The translations under genes and the position numbers were made by a program. A stretch of 64,000 bases of DNA, from positions 62,001 to 126,000 of the forward strand of contig NZ_LFLS01000001.1 of assembly GCF_001189915.1 (NCBI RefSeq), in the 5' to 3' direction. This DNA is from Herbaspirillum autotrophicum (GTDB lineage: Bacteria > Pseudomonadota > Gammaproteobacteria > Burkholderiales > Burkholderiaceae_D). The notes below the pieces were generated by a model. The model made no database searches, was not told where the DNA came from, and worked only from the letters and a program-made list of their open reading frames with translations. Shown in pieces: positions 26,282 through 35,092 of the stretch (its first letter is position 1; the number at the start of each line of letters is the position of its first letter).

Positions 26282-28408
26282 TTAAAAATCGAGGACCGCA
26301 CGCAAAATGATTTCACGCGGATCGCCGAGCGACACATAGATGTTGCTACCCGATGAAGAGTAGTAAGTCTTGTTGAGCAAGTTCTTGACGTTGAGTTGCA
26401 GGCGCAGCAGCTTGCCGTCGAGCTTGGTGTCGTAGGAGGCGAAGGCATCGACAACCTGATACGGATCAAGTGTGAAAGTATTGGCGCTGTCACCGGCACG
26501 CGAACCGACGTGGCGCACGCCGGCACCGCTGCGCCAGCGACCGCCGTTTTCCATGCGATCAAAGTCATAGGTCAGGAATACTGAACCGCTTTGACGTGCG
26601 ACGTTGGCCAGGGCATTGCCCTGATAACGCGTGTCTTCGACCACGACGGCATCGGTGTAGGCATAGGCGCCGATCACTTTTAATTGGCGCGTGATGTCGC
26701 CGGAAACATCCACTTCGATTCCGCGTGAGCGTGCCTTGCCAGCGGCACGTATTTGCGTGATGCCGTTAATTGGAGGGTCTTGAACCTGAACGTTGGTCTT
26801 GTTGATGTTGTACAGCGCGATAGTCGCCGTCACGCCTTTTTGCATATCGAATTTGGCGCCGACTTCGAAGGATTTGCCTTCTTCGGGTGGCAACGCCGTG
26901 ATCACGGTGGCGATGGAGGTATTGGGCTTGAACGATTGCGCATAGCTACCGTACAACGCGACGCTGTCATTGATCTTGTACACCACGCCGGCGCGCGGAA
27001 CGAGTTTGCTGCCCTCAACATCACTGCCGACGATGAACGGCCGGCCTTTGCCTGCCATTTCGGTATAGGTCTGGTAACGCAGTCCGGCCTGCACGATCCA
27101 GTGTTCATCGAGATGAATGGTGTCTTGGGTGAAGACCGAGTACGAACGCAGCTTGTCGGTCTGGTCGCTGTCCGGTGCGCTGACCGCAGTCGAAAAGGGC
27201 AAGAGACCATACACCGGATTGTAGACATTGAAGGTCGCGTTCGGATTGCCGCGAATCAGGTCGCGCCGGTAAATGTTGCTGTCTTCGGCATCGGCGCCGA
27301 ATTGCACTTCATGTTTGGTCGAACCGAAATCCAGATTGCCACTCAAGACTGCTTGCCAGACGTGTTGCTGGCTGACGGCGCCACGTGTGCCGTCGGGGCG
27401 GCGGGTGAGAATGCCGGTGACCGGATTCAGGCTGACCGGACGTGCCTGGTAATCGTCATAACGATTGCGGTTGTAGCTGTAGGTAAGGTCAGTTTTCCAT
27501 TGCTCATTGAAGCGATGCTGGCCTTGAATCGTGAAGAAATCCGAATTGCCCAGCGTGCGGTTGTAGGGTTCGTCGATGCGGCGGTCGCTGGGGATGGCAA
27601 CCGGCTTTTTGGTGCGCAGATCGATGACCGTGCCGCGGTCGAAAGGTTGTTCGTAATCGGTATGTTCATACGAGATGCGCACGGTCGAATCGCGTCCGTA
27701 CCACGCCAGTGAAGGCGCGATCACGGTTTGCTTGTCGCTGCCGAAGCTGCGCCAGTAGTCGTCGTTGCTGTAATCGGCGATCAGGCGATAGGCGAGGCCG
27801 CTGTCGCCGATGGGGCCGGTCAGGTCGAGCGAGCCGCCACCGCCGAAATTGGATTTGGTGCCGATGACCTGACCCTGAAAATTCAATTGCGGTTTCTTGG
27901 TCACCATGTTGATGACGCCGCCCGGGTCCATGGTGCCGTACATGATCGAGGCCGGTCCCTTGAGTACTTCGACGCGCTCGGTAGTGAAGGTCAGGTTGCG
28001 CGCCAGCACGGTGCGCACGCCGTCGCGCAGGATCGAGCCATCGCGGTTGAAACCGAAGCCGCGCTTGATCAGCGCATCTTGCGTGCCGCCCAGCGTGTTG
28101 GCCTGAGTGATGCCGCTGACGTTGTACAGCGCTTCATCGATATTGCGCACGTCCTGATCTTGCAGCACCTGCGCCGGTACCACGGCGATTGCCTGTGGCG
28201 TATCAATCAGCGCCGCATCACTGCGGGTGGCGGTGGTGGCGCGCTTCGGTTGATAGCCGCGCTCTTGGGCGCGCTCTTGAACGATGATGCCCGGCAACTG
28301 GGTTTCATCCTGTTTTTCAGGTGCAGTTGTCTGGCCGTGTGCGGTCGTAAACAGCGACATCAAAATGATGGCGCCGCCGGTGGTGCCGGTCTTTTTTATT
28401 CGTTTCAT
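26282..28408 (-). CDS. TonB-dependent siderophore receptor
   Basis: A 708-residue outer-membrane receptor. A signal peptide ends near TTAHGQ (about residue 25). The plug domain carries IDTPQAIAVVPAQVLQDQDVR and ERVEVLKGPASIMYGTMDPGGVINMVTKKP, the siderophore-receptor pattern. The remainder is a 22-strand barrel ending in the terminal Phe (ILRAVLDF) required for outer-membrane assembly. It is probably repressed by Fur through the box at 28449-28467. It sits divergently to two PstS-like periplasmic proteins, so its ligand may not be a classical hydroxamate or catecholate siderophore; ligand unknown. Confidence 0.93.
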   Translation of the reverse strand: MKRIKKTGTTGGAIILMSLFTTAHGQTTAPEKQDETQLPGIIVQERAQERGYQPKRATTATRSDAALIDTPQAIAVVPAQVLQDQDVRNIDEALYNVSGITQANTLGGTQDALIKRGFGFNRDGSILRDGVRTVLARNLTFTTERVEVLKGPASIMYGTMDPGGVINMVTKKPQLNFQGQVIGTKSNFGGGGSLDLTGPIGDSGLAYRLIADYSNDDYWRSFGSDKQTVIAPSLAWYGRDSTVRISYEHTDYEQPFDRGTVIDLRTKKPVAIPSDRRIDEPYNRTLGNSDFFTIQGQHRFNEQWKTDLTYSYNRNRYDDYQARPVSLNPVTGILTRRPDGTRGAVSQQHVWQAVLSGNLDFGSTKHEVQFGADAEDSNIYRRDLIRGNPNATFNVYNPVYGLLPFSTAVSAPDSDQTDKLRSYSVFTQDTIHLDEHWIVQAGLRYQTYTEMAGKGRPFIVGSDVEGSKLVPRAGVVYKINDSVALYGSYAQSFKPNTSIATVITALPPEEGKSFEVGAKFDMQKGVTATIALYNINKTNVQVQDPPINGITQIRAAGKARSRGIEVDVSGDITRQLKVIGAYAYTDAVVVEDTRYQGNALANVARQSGSVFLTYDFDRMENGGRWRSGAGVRHVGSRAGDSANTFTLDPYQVVDAFASYDTKLDGKLLRLQLNVKNLLNKTYYSSSGSNIYVSLGDPREIILRAVLDF

Positions 28409-28448
28409 CTTCCCTTGATTCCGATTGAATATAGAATTTTTACGAATT

Positions 28449-28467
28449 ATAAATGATAATCATTCTT
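28449..28467. promoter_or_regulatory. Fur box between the TonB receptor and PstS-like genes
   Basis: The core AATGATAATCATT (28452-28464) is a 6-1-6 palindrome very close to the Fur consensus. A minus-strand TATAAT lies at 28446-28451 and a plus-strand TATAAT at 28478-28483, so a bound Fur would cover or flank both divergent promoters. Confidence 0.8.
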
Positions 28468-28554
28468 GTTGTGGCGCTATAATCGGCCCGTTTGAAGATA
28501 GTGATGCTTCAGCGTCATTCCTTTTTGTCCACGAATAAATCTGATCAACCCGCC

Positions 28555-29637
28555 ATGAAAACCTTCACTCATTCCCCTTCGCGTCTCGCACTGCAAGCGG
28601 CAGCGGTCAGCCTGATGCTGGCCGCAATCTCCGGGTTGGTGCCGGCGCAGGCGCAAGACATCGTCGTCGATGCGGCATTGCCGGCGTATCAGCCGCAGCC
28701 TGTCGCACCACCAAAAAACGGACGCGATGTGCGCTATGTCGCCGCCGACGGCAGCATCAAGATCGTCGGCGCCGATCATGCGCGTTTCGTCATCGAAGGG
28801 TTCAATGCGCTGTTCGTGCAAACGCATCCGGGTGTGCGTTTCAATCTGGATGGGCTCAAGGGCACGACCACGGTGATGCCGGCGCTGACGCATGGCACCA
28901 CGCCATTCGGGCCGATGGGGCGCGGCTATAACCGGGTCGAACTGACGCCGTTCAAAAAAATCGTCGGCCGCGCTCCGGTGGAAATCCGCGTGGCGCATAC
29001 GGCGACCGATACCTCGGCCCATCTGGCCACCGCGCTGGCGATATACGTCAACAAAGCCAATCCGCTGACGCAACTGACGACGGCACAGGTCAAACGCATT
29101 TTCACCACCGGCAGCCCCGACGGCAGTCTGTCGCGCTGGGGCCAGCTCGGGTTGACCGGTGACTGGGCCAACCGCGTGATTCATCCTTATGGCACGCCCG
29201 CGCATACCGGTTTCGGCTCCTACATGGGCAAGGCACATTTCAATGACCAGACCTACAGCCCGAACTACGAGCAATACGGCAATACCACGGCCATCCTGAA
29301 GCGCCTCGCGGCCGATCCGGCAGGTATTGCGTTCGCCGCAATCGGCAAGGAGGGCGGCGACCTGAAGCAGATCGCGATTGCCGATCATGAAGGCGGGTTC
29401 TATTCGAAGGGGGCGCTGGAAGATCTGCAAAACAATCGCTACGCTTACGACCGCTTTTTATATTTTTATGTGCGACGCGAGCCGCACCAGGCGGTCGATC
29501 CTTTCGTGAGGGAATATTTCCGTCTGGTTTTTTCAAAAGAAGGCCAGCAAATCATTGCTTCGCAAGTCAACGGTTATACCCCGTTGAGCGCGCAGGAAGC
29601 CGCCGCCGAACTTGCCAAACTTGATTCTATTGACTAA
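28555..29637 (+). CDS. PstS-like periplasmic binding protein, copy 1
   Basis: A 360-residue exported protein with a signal peptide ending at about residue 35 (VPAQAQD). The body resembles phosphate-type binding proteins: VAADGSIKIVGADHARFVIEGFN at the first lobe (in which a phosphate-binding protein has its Gly/Ser/Thr anion loop), ALAIYVNKANPLTQLTTAQVKRIF, and a C-terminal FVREYFRLVFSKEGQQIIA. The start at 28555 gives a normal signal peptide; an ATG at 28492 would not. It lies divergently from a TonB receptor across a Fur box, with a 43% or so look-alike paralogue immediately downstream by eye; no pstCAB genes accompany it. Ligand unknown. Confidence 0.82.
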   Translation: MKTFTHSPSRLALQAAAVSLMLAAISGLVPAQAQDIVVDAALPAYQPQPVAPPKNGRDVRYVAADGSIKIVGADHARFVIEGFNALFVQTHPGVRFNLDGLKGTTTVMPALTHGTTPFGPMGRGYNRVELTPFKKIVGRAPVEIRVAHTATDTSAHLATALAIYVNKANPLTQLTTAQVKRIFTTGSPDGSLSRWGQLGLTGDWANRVIHPYGTPAHTGFGSYMGKAHFNDQTYSPNYEQYGNTTAILKRLAADPAGIAFAAIGKEGGDLKQIAIADHEGGFYSKGALEDLQNNRYAYDRFLYFYVRREPHQAVDPFVREYFRLVFSKEGQQIIASQVNGYTPLSAQEAAAELAKLDSID

Positions 29638-29652
29638 GCGGAACCGACCATC

Positions 29653-30699
29653 ATGCATTCTTTCCTTCGTATCCCGTTGTTGAGCGCAGTCATCGCTGTG
29701 GCCGCGACCGCTGCCGTTTCGGCGCAAGCGACAAAAGCCGCTGCCCAACCTTATCAACCGCAAGCAGTGGCATTTCCTGCCGGCGCCGATTACATCGCGC
29801 CGGACGGCAGCATTTATATCGTCGGCAACGACGGCATGAAAGAGGTATTGATGCGCTTCAATGCCTTGTTTGCCAAGACCCATCCGGGCTTTCGTTTTTC
29901 GATGAAACTGGAAGGATCGTCAACCGCAATCGGTGGCATGACCGCAGGTGTTTCGGCATTTGCACCGATGGCGCGCGATGGCTGGAAAACCGAGTTGCTG
30001 GGTTTCAAGGAAGTGACCGGCTATCAACCCACCGACATTCACATCGGCTACTCCGGCTTCGGCCCGCGCAGCGGTGGCAAGACGCCGCCGGCGATTTACG
30101 TCAATCGCAGCAATCCGCTGTCCGGTCTGACCGTTGATCAGGTGACGCAAGTTGTCACCGCCGGTCATCCGCAAGGTGATATCACGCACTGGAAACAACT
30201 GGGTGTGAGCGGCGATGCCGGCCAGCGGCTGATTCACGTCTACGGTGTGCGCGACGATGGTGGCTTTGCCACTGCGCTGGCAGCGCGTCACATGCGCGGC
30301 CTGCCATTTACCTATCGCTACGAGGCGCTGCAAAACTATAAGGAAGTGTTGCAGGCGGTCGCTGCCGATCCTTACGGCATCGGCGTGACAGGTTGGATGG
30401 ATGCGGCCAAGGTCAGCGATAAGGTAAAGCTGTTGCCGCTGGCAGCACAGCCGGGCGGGAAATTTTATACGCCGGCCTATGCCGATGTGCGCGCAGGTCG
30501 GTATCCCTATTCGGTGCCGTTGCGGATGTATGTCAACCGGGCACCGGGCCAGCCGCTTGATCCGTTCGTGAAGGAGTATCTGCGCATGGTGTTGTCGCAG
30601 GAGGGCCAGGCCATCATCGCCGCACAAAAGAATTCGGAAGAGGGCTATGTGCCGCTCGATGATGCCGCGCTGGCCGTATCGTTGAAACAACTGGATTAA
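29653..30699 (+). CDS. PstS-like periplasmic binding protein, copy 2
   Basis: A 348-residue exported protein (signal peptide to about AAVSAQ, residue 25) that is a clear paralogue of the preceding gene. Shared patterns are the start IAPDGSIYIVGNDGM, FNALFAKTHPGFRFS, AIYVNRSNPLSGLTVDQV, ADPYGIG, and LDPFVKEYLRMVLSQEGQAIIAAQ. It begins 15 nt after copy 1, so the two form an operon ending at the strong hairpin at 30722-30774. Two diverged binding proteins without permease or ATPase suggest they serve another transporter or scavenge for the outer-membrane receptor. Confidence 0.82.
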   Translation: MHSFLRIPLLSAVIAVAATAAVSAQATKAAAQPYQPQAVAFPAGADYIAPDGSIYIVGNDGMKEVLMRFNALFAKTHPGFRFSMKLEGSSTAIGGMTAGVSAFAPMARDGWKTELLGFKEVTGYQPTDIHIGYSGFGPRSGGKTPPAIYVNRSNPLSGLTVDQVTQVVTAGHPQGDITHWKQLGVSGDAGQRLIHVYGVRDDGGFATALAARHMRGLPFTYRYEALQNYKEVLQAVAADPYGIGVTGWMDAAKVSDKVKLLPLAAQPGGKFYTPAYADVRAGRYPYSVPLRMYVNRAPGQPLDPFVKEYLRMVLSQEGQAIIAAQKNSEEGYVPLDDAALAVSLKQLD

Positions 30700-30721
30700 G
30701 CTGCAGGCAGTTGCTTGCCGG

Positions 30722-30774
30722 TCTGACACGCTGCCGCTGCCCGAACATGATTCCGGCAGCGGCAGCGTGTCAGA
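30722..30774 (+). terminator. Very long terminator hairpin after the PstS-like pair
   Basis: TCTGACACGCTGCCGCTGCC pairs perfectly with its complement 13 nt later (20-bp stem) and is followed by a run of eight T. Confidence 0.93.
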
Positions 30775-31186
30775 TTTTTTTTGCGCCGGCATGCCGGGTT
30801 CTGCGTGGTGGCATGTCGTTTCTTCCTATCCGCCGCCGCGTTATCAGCACGCGTCATATCTCATTTCCTGATCATTTTCAGTTCGTAATGCAGCCCCTTT
30901 CCGGATTCTCGCGAGTTCGCCGCAGGCCTTGCCAGTAAAGGAATTCAGCTGGTTGTCAGTGTATCAGCGCGGGTGCTTTTTGTAGCGCCGTGTATCAGAT
31001 GGCGGGTAGCCGTAATCAGTTGTAAAAAACATGTTTTGTGCTGTTCTTCAGTCCTACATTGCAGCTTGTCGGTTCTCCATCCTCTCTCCCGGCAACGCAG
31101 GCCGTAGTGCAAGCAGAGGGTTTTGATAGGCACCAACTTACGTCACGCAAGTTGATTCAAGACCGTTATCTCTCAAAGGAATCAGC
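30775..31186. other. Intergenic region before the outer-membrane barrel gene
   Basis: No gene is supported. A short dyad CAACTT-N9-AAGTTG (31134-31154) lies about 33 nt upstream of the barrel gene and could be an operator or leader element. Confidence 0.4.
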
Positions 31187-31828
31187 ATGAAAATCAAGAC
31201 CGTATTATTCGCATGCATGGTGGCGTCGACCACTTCAGTGTACGCACAGGATATGTATGTGGTGGGCTCAGTGGGCCAGTCCAGATACAGCGGCGATGGC
31301 GCCGGCGCAAGCACCTTCGACAACACGTTTGCCAACAATGGCGCCGCGGTGCAGTCCTCGGGTGTCAGCAATACCGACACCGCGTTCAAACTGTTGCTCG
31401 GCTATCAGTTCAATCCCTACTTTGCGGTGGAAGGTGGGTACGTCAATCTGGGGCAGTTGAGCTATAACGGCAATTTTGCCGACGGGACCGGCTCCGGCAC
31501 GCTCAAGAACGACGGCGCCGTGATCGATGCGCTGGGTATCTATCCGCTGAGCAATGGCTTTTCGGTCTTTGCCAAAGGCGGCTTGTATTACAGCAATACC
31601 ACGCTCAACCTGGCGTCCGGCGCACCGTCGGTCGGCGGCGCATATACGTATTCAGGCAGCAGCAACAGCACCAACCTGAATTACGGCGTGGGACTGTCGT
31701 ATGCGTTGACGCCGGCATTCAGCGTGCGCACCGAATATGAGCGTTTCAACAATGTCGGCGATACCACTGTCACCGGCGGCAGAAGCAATGTCGATCTGTG
31801 GTCGGTCGGCCTGGTCGGAAAATTCTGA
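31187..31828 (+). CDS. OmpA-like outer-membrane beta-barrel protein
   Basis: A 213-residue protein with a signal peptide (MKIKTVLFACMVASTTSVYAQ) and an eight-strand barrel pattern. Repeated amphipathic strands such as AFKLLLGYQFNPYFAVEGGYVNLG and FSVFAKGGLYYSNTTLNL alternate with Gly/Ser/Asn loops. The C-terminal strand VDLWSVGLVGKF ends in the aromatic residue recognised by the BAM complex. No C-terminal peptidoglycan-binding OmpA domain is present. Function unknown; such small barrels are often stress-induced. Confidence 0.85.
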   Translation: MKIKTVLFACMVASTTSVYAQDMYVVGSVGQSRYSGDGAGASTFDNTFANNGAAVQSSGVSNTDTAFKLLLGYQFNPYFAVEGGYVNLGQLSYNGNFADGTGSGTLKNDGAVIDALGIYPLSNGFSVFAKGGLYYSNTTLNLASGAPSVGGAYTYSGSSNSTNLNYGVGLSYALTPAFSVRTEYERFNNVGDTTVTGGRSNVDLWSVGLVGKF

Positions 31829-31848
31829 TTCATCCTGACGGCAATCGG

Positions 31849-32275
31849 ATGATGCAGCAGGTCAGCGATTGCCGTTGGCTTTCTTATCGTGAAAACGCAA
31901 TATGGCGCGAGCTGCGTTCCGTGAGCCATCATGGCCGACAGCGCTTTCTCAAGTTCGAGTTCTATCTTTTCTATCTTCTGATTTTCTTTTCCCTGATTGT
32001 GCCCGCCGCCATTTTCGGCACCTTGCTGTTGCGTCGTATGCTGGCGCGTTCGGTGTACTGCTGCTGGTGCTGTTGCAAAAACTGGCGTTGCCGGCCAGAA
32101 CATCGCTGCCGGCGATGGACGACAAATTCTTCAATTCGGAAATGTCGGTGTCGTTGTATCTGTTGCCGATATTTCCGGGCGGGCTCGGAAGCAATGTGAT
32201 TTCCCACATCTGATCCGCCATCTGCGCGACATCGAGGATCGGTTCGACCGCGAGCAGCCGGGGCATTGGCATTGA
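31849..32275 (+). pseudogene. Possible frameshifted small membrane protein gene
   Basis: Coding-like sequence moves through three frames. The first (from 31849) has a hydrophobic span LFYLLIFFSLIVPAAIFGTL. The second (to 32213) has GVLLLVLLQKLALPAR and a segment MSVSLYLLPIFPGGLG. The third (ending with the TGA at 32273-32275) continues as HLIRHLRDIEDRFDREQ, a convincing charged tail. Together these would make a membrane protein of about 140 residues with two or three spans, split by two frameshifts. It could be a decayed gene or a sequencing error; no intact frame is available. Confidence 0.35.
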
Positions 32276-32412
32276 ACAGCAATGGCGAACGGCGGGGCGT
32301 CATCAAGCTGTGGTCAATGCAATATTTTTGGTATATCAACAGACAAAAAGCTTCGTTCGCATGCGCACCACGCAATCCTATACTTTTCTGTTTTGTCACC
32401 GGAGGAGTTGTA

Positions 32413-33372
32413 ATGAGTGCAGTAATCTGGAAGCGACGTGTGTTGCTTGCCGTGGCGTTGGCGAGCTTGTCGTTTGGTGCTGCGGCACAAGAAGTGAAGG
32501 AGATTCGCGTCGCCTTGCAAAAGGGTGGCCTGCTGGCAATTGCCAAACAGCGGCAGGTGCTGGAAGAGGAATTCAAACCGCTCGGCATCAGCGTCAAATG
32601 GTATGAATTTGCCTACAGTAATCCTCTGCTCGAAGCCTTGAATGCCAATCAGATCGATTTCGGATCGTCCGGCAGCGCACCGCCGATCTTTGCGCAAATC
32701 GCGCGCGAGAATCTGGTGTACGCGGCTACCCAGCCAGCCGGTCTGAACAGCGAAGGCATTCTGGCCAAGGAAAATTCCGGCATCAAGAAGCTGGCCGATC
32801 TCAAAGGCAAACGTATCGGTGTGGCCAAGGGCACCAGTTCGCATCATTTTCTGGTCGCTGCGCTGGACAAGGCGGGCATCAAACTGGATGAAGTCAAGAT
32901 CGCCTATCTGGCCCCGGCTGATGCCACGGCGGCGTTTGATAAAGGTGAAATCGATGCCTGGGTGGTCTGGGATCCGTATCTGGCGATTGCCGAAAAGGTT
33001 CACCATGCACGCAACATCACCAAAGACAGTCGTGTCGTCTATTCAAATAATTATCTGATGGCCAATCGCGAGTTTGCAACCAAACATCCGGAATTGCTCA
33101 AGCGCATCACGGATCGTCTGATTGATATCGGTAAATGGGCGGAAGCCAATCGTCCGCAACTGGCGCAATTGCTGACGGATCAGACCGGAATTCCGCTGGA
33201 TATTGAACGCATCGTGGTGGATCGGGGCACGTTTGCCATCAAGTATCTGGATGACGGCATCGTGGCGCAACAGCAGGATGTGGCCAATCGCTTTGCCGAA
33301 CTGGGACTGGTGCCACGCAAGGTGGAAGTGAAAAAAATTGTCTGGAAGCCGGGTCAGCCGGTGGGGCAATAA
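32413..33372 (+). CDS. Aliphatic-sulfonate-type ABC substrate-binding protein (SsuA-like 1)
   Basis: A 319-residue periplasmic protein with a signal peptide ending near FGAAAQ. Hallmarks are IRVALQKGGLLAIAKQ, NPLLEALNANQIDFGSSGSAPPIFAQ, LADLKGKRIGVAKGTSSHHFL and IDAWVVWDPYLAIAEK, all typical of the SsuA/TauA group. GGAGG lies 12 nt upstream of the ATG at 32413. It is transcribed alone, convergent with the rhodanese-ssuBCA operon; no permease or ATPase accompanies it, so it probably shares the SsuBC of the neighbouring operon. Confidence 0.9.
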   Translation: MSAVIWKRRVLLAVALASLSFGAAAQEVKEIRVALQKGGLLAIAKQRQVLEEEFKPLGISVKWYEFAYSNPLLEALNANQIDFGSSGSAPPIFAQIARENLVYAATQPAGLNSEGILAKENSGIKKLADLKGKRIGVAKGTSSHHFLVAALDKAGIKLDEVKIAYLAPADATAAFDKGEIDAWVVWDPYLAIAEKVHHARNITKDSRVVYSNNYLMANREFATKHPELLKRITDRLIDIGKWAEANRPQLAQLLTDQTGIPLDIERIVVDRGTFAIKYLDDGIVAQQQDVANRFAELGLVPRKVEVKKIVWKPGQPVGQ

Positions 33373-33396
33373 AGAGAGGCAAGTCAGTGCACTGGT

Positions 33397-33419
33397 GGCG
33401 TCACCGTTGAAGTGACGCC
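33397..33419. terminator. Hairpin between convergent ssuA1 and rhodanese genes
   Basis: GGCGTCAC / GTGACGCC with a 7-nt loop. No T-run follows on either strand, so termination would be weak or Rho-assisted. Confidence 0.4.
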
Positions 33420-33433
33420 GCCAATGTTGCGCA

Positions 33434-35053
33434 TCAGTTGGCTGCAAACAGCGCGAAGCGCACCGTTGTATCGCTGATCACGCGTGCGCTGAAGGTCTTT
33501 TCCCATTGCAGATAATCGACCCAGGCTGCATTGCGGCGCGGACCGAAGATGCGCATCACCGAATTCCAGTCGTCATCAAATGGCGTCAGCAAATCCTCGT
33601 TCGCATAATGCGCCTGCAATGGCTGGCCGCTTTGCTGCCAGCCTTGATTGCCGTTCTGCAGCCAGGAAATTGCCTGTTGCGGCCAGCGCGCAGCGGCATC
33701 TTGGGCCGCGAGTTGCGCGGCGATACCGTCGGTGGAAGTGAAAACCAACTGGCGTGGCGCAGGGATAATGGCGGTCAGCGGCGTCAGTGAGGCCGGCAGC
33801 AGAAAGCGGGCGCCGGGTATATGTGCGCGTTCAAAATCGATGCTGGGACTGACATCGACGATGTCGGCTGCATGCTCGCGATACAAACGCAAGAGTGCCG
33901 CAGCGGTGATCGGTGTTGCCGTGCCCGATGCGGCAGCAGTCTCCGGTGCAGGTGCGGGCGCCAATGCTGCGGGAGTAAGCGTGTCGTCCAGAATATAGAT
34001 TTCCGCCTGATTCAATTGCGTCAGCCAAAAGGCGGTGACTGTTGCGCGCAAGCGATGCGGATCGTCGATCAATACGATGCGGGCATTGCGGGTGCCAATG
34101 ACATTTTCGAAATGCATCAATAATTGCCCGCCGGCGATGGCACGCGCGATGGAAATGTCCGGTTGGTCGGTGCTGCCGGGACGCAGGTCGAAGACATACA
34201 AGCTGCGGTCGCCGGCTTCCCGCAAATGACGCAGGCCGCTGGCATCAATGCGGCGCAAATCGTAACGCGTGCGCAAGTCACTGGCCAGACGCGCCAATTC
34301 GGCGTCGGGCAGGGCCGGAATATCATCTGCCGCTGCGGCCTGTTGTGTTACTGCGCCGCCTTGCAACGCCCACGCCATGACGCCGTCTTCGACGAACACG
34401 GCCTGATCTGTCAGTCCCAGCAATCGCAATGTGGTGGTGCCGATGATGCCGCGCGTGCGGCTGAAACAATTGATGGCCCACAGATGTTGCGGATCGCGCG
34501 CGGGAAAATGGCGCAATGCCAGCTCGGTGCCGGGATAATTGCGGGCCCCGGCAATCGACAGGAATTCGTATTCGTTACGCGGACGTGCATCAATCACGGT
34601 CGTGCTCAACCCCTGTTGTTGCCGTTGCCGCAATTCTTCCACCCGCAAGACCGGAGTGCGGTAGTGTTGCCGCACGATATCGCCGAAAGCCTTGATCAGG
34701 GTGTTATAGCCATCGATCACCGGCAGGCCTTGTGCGATCCAGCTTTGCAAGCCGCCCGCCAGACGCCGGACATCGGTATAGCCGAGGCGTTGCAGCAATT
34801 GCGCCGCGCGCACAGCGTGGGTACTTTCGGGGCCCCCGGCGCCGTCATTGTCGTCGATCACAACGATGGCGGTAGTGCGGCGCGGCACCAGTTGTGCGAT
34901 GCGCTGCGCCAAGGTACTCAAGGCGGCATGGCGCGCCAGGTTCAGGTGCGCCTGATTGAAGAACCGGGCCTCTCTGACATCGAGTACTGCCAGCTCTTGC
35001 GTATCTGAAAGCTGCTGTTGCAAGGCATGGGCGGAAATGGTGTGGTCTGACAT
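33434..35053 (-). CDS. Four-domain rhodanese-like protein with one active-site Cys
   Basis: A 539-residue cytoplasmic protein (no signal peptide) with four rhodanese-like units at about residues 5-112, 135-235, 255-370 and 385-480. Each shows the start pattern of the fold, such as LAVLDVREARFFNQAHL and TTVIDARPRNEYEFLSIAGA. The whole protein contains a single cysteine, Cys196 in NCFSRTRG of the second domain, at the place of the catalytic loop Cys. The other loops (VIDDNDG, LIDDPHR, FTSTDG) lack it. Rhodaneses carry sulfur as a persulfide, so only domain 2 could. It is the last gene of the ssuA-ssuC-ssuB operon, 39 nt downstream of ssuB; a link to sulfur released from sulfonates or related compounds is inferred. 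Confidence 0.88.
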   Translation of the reverse strand: MSDHTISAHALQQQLSDTQELAVLDVREARFFNQAHLNLARHAALSTLAQRIAQLVPRRTTAIVVIDDNDGAGGPESTHAVRAAQLLQRLGYTDVRRLAGGLQSWIAQGLPVIDGYNTLIKAFGDIVRQHYRTPVLRVEELRQRQQQGLSTTVIDARPRNEYEFLSIAGARNYPGTELALRHFPARDPQHLWAINCFSRTRGIIGTTTLRLLGLTDQAVFVEDGVMAWALQGGAVTQQAAAADDIPALPDAELARLASDLRTRYDLRRIDASGLRHLREAGDRSLYVFDLRPGSTDQPDISIARAIAGGQLLMHFENVIGTRNARIVLIDDPHRLRATVTAFWLTQLNQAEIYILDDTLTPAALAPAPAPETAAASGTATPITAAALLRLYREHAADIVDVSPSIDFERAHIPGARFLLPASLTPLTAIIPAPRQLVFTSTDGIAAQLAAQDAAARWPQQAISWLQNGNQGWQQSGQPLQAHYANEDLLTPFDDDWNSVMRIFGPRRNAAWVDYLQWEKTFSARVISDTTVRFALFAAN

Positions 35054-35092
35054 AGGAAATCTGAAGAAAATACCGGAGGATTGAAGCTGAAT

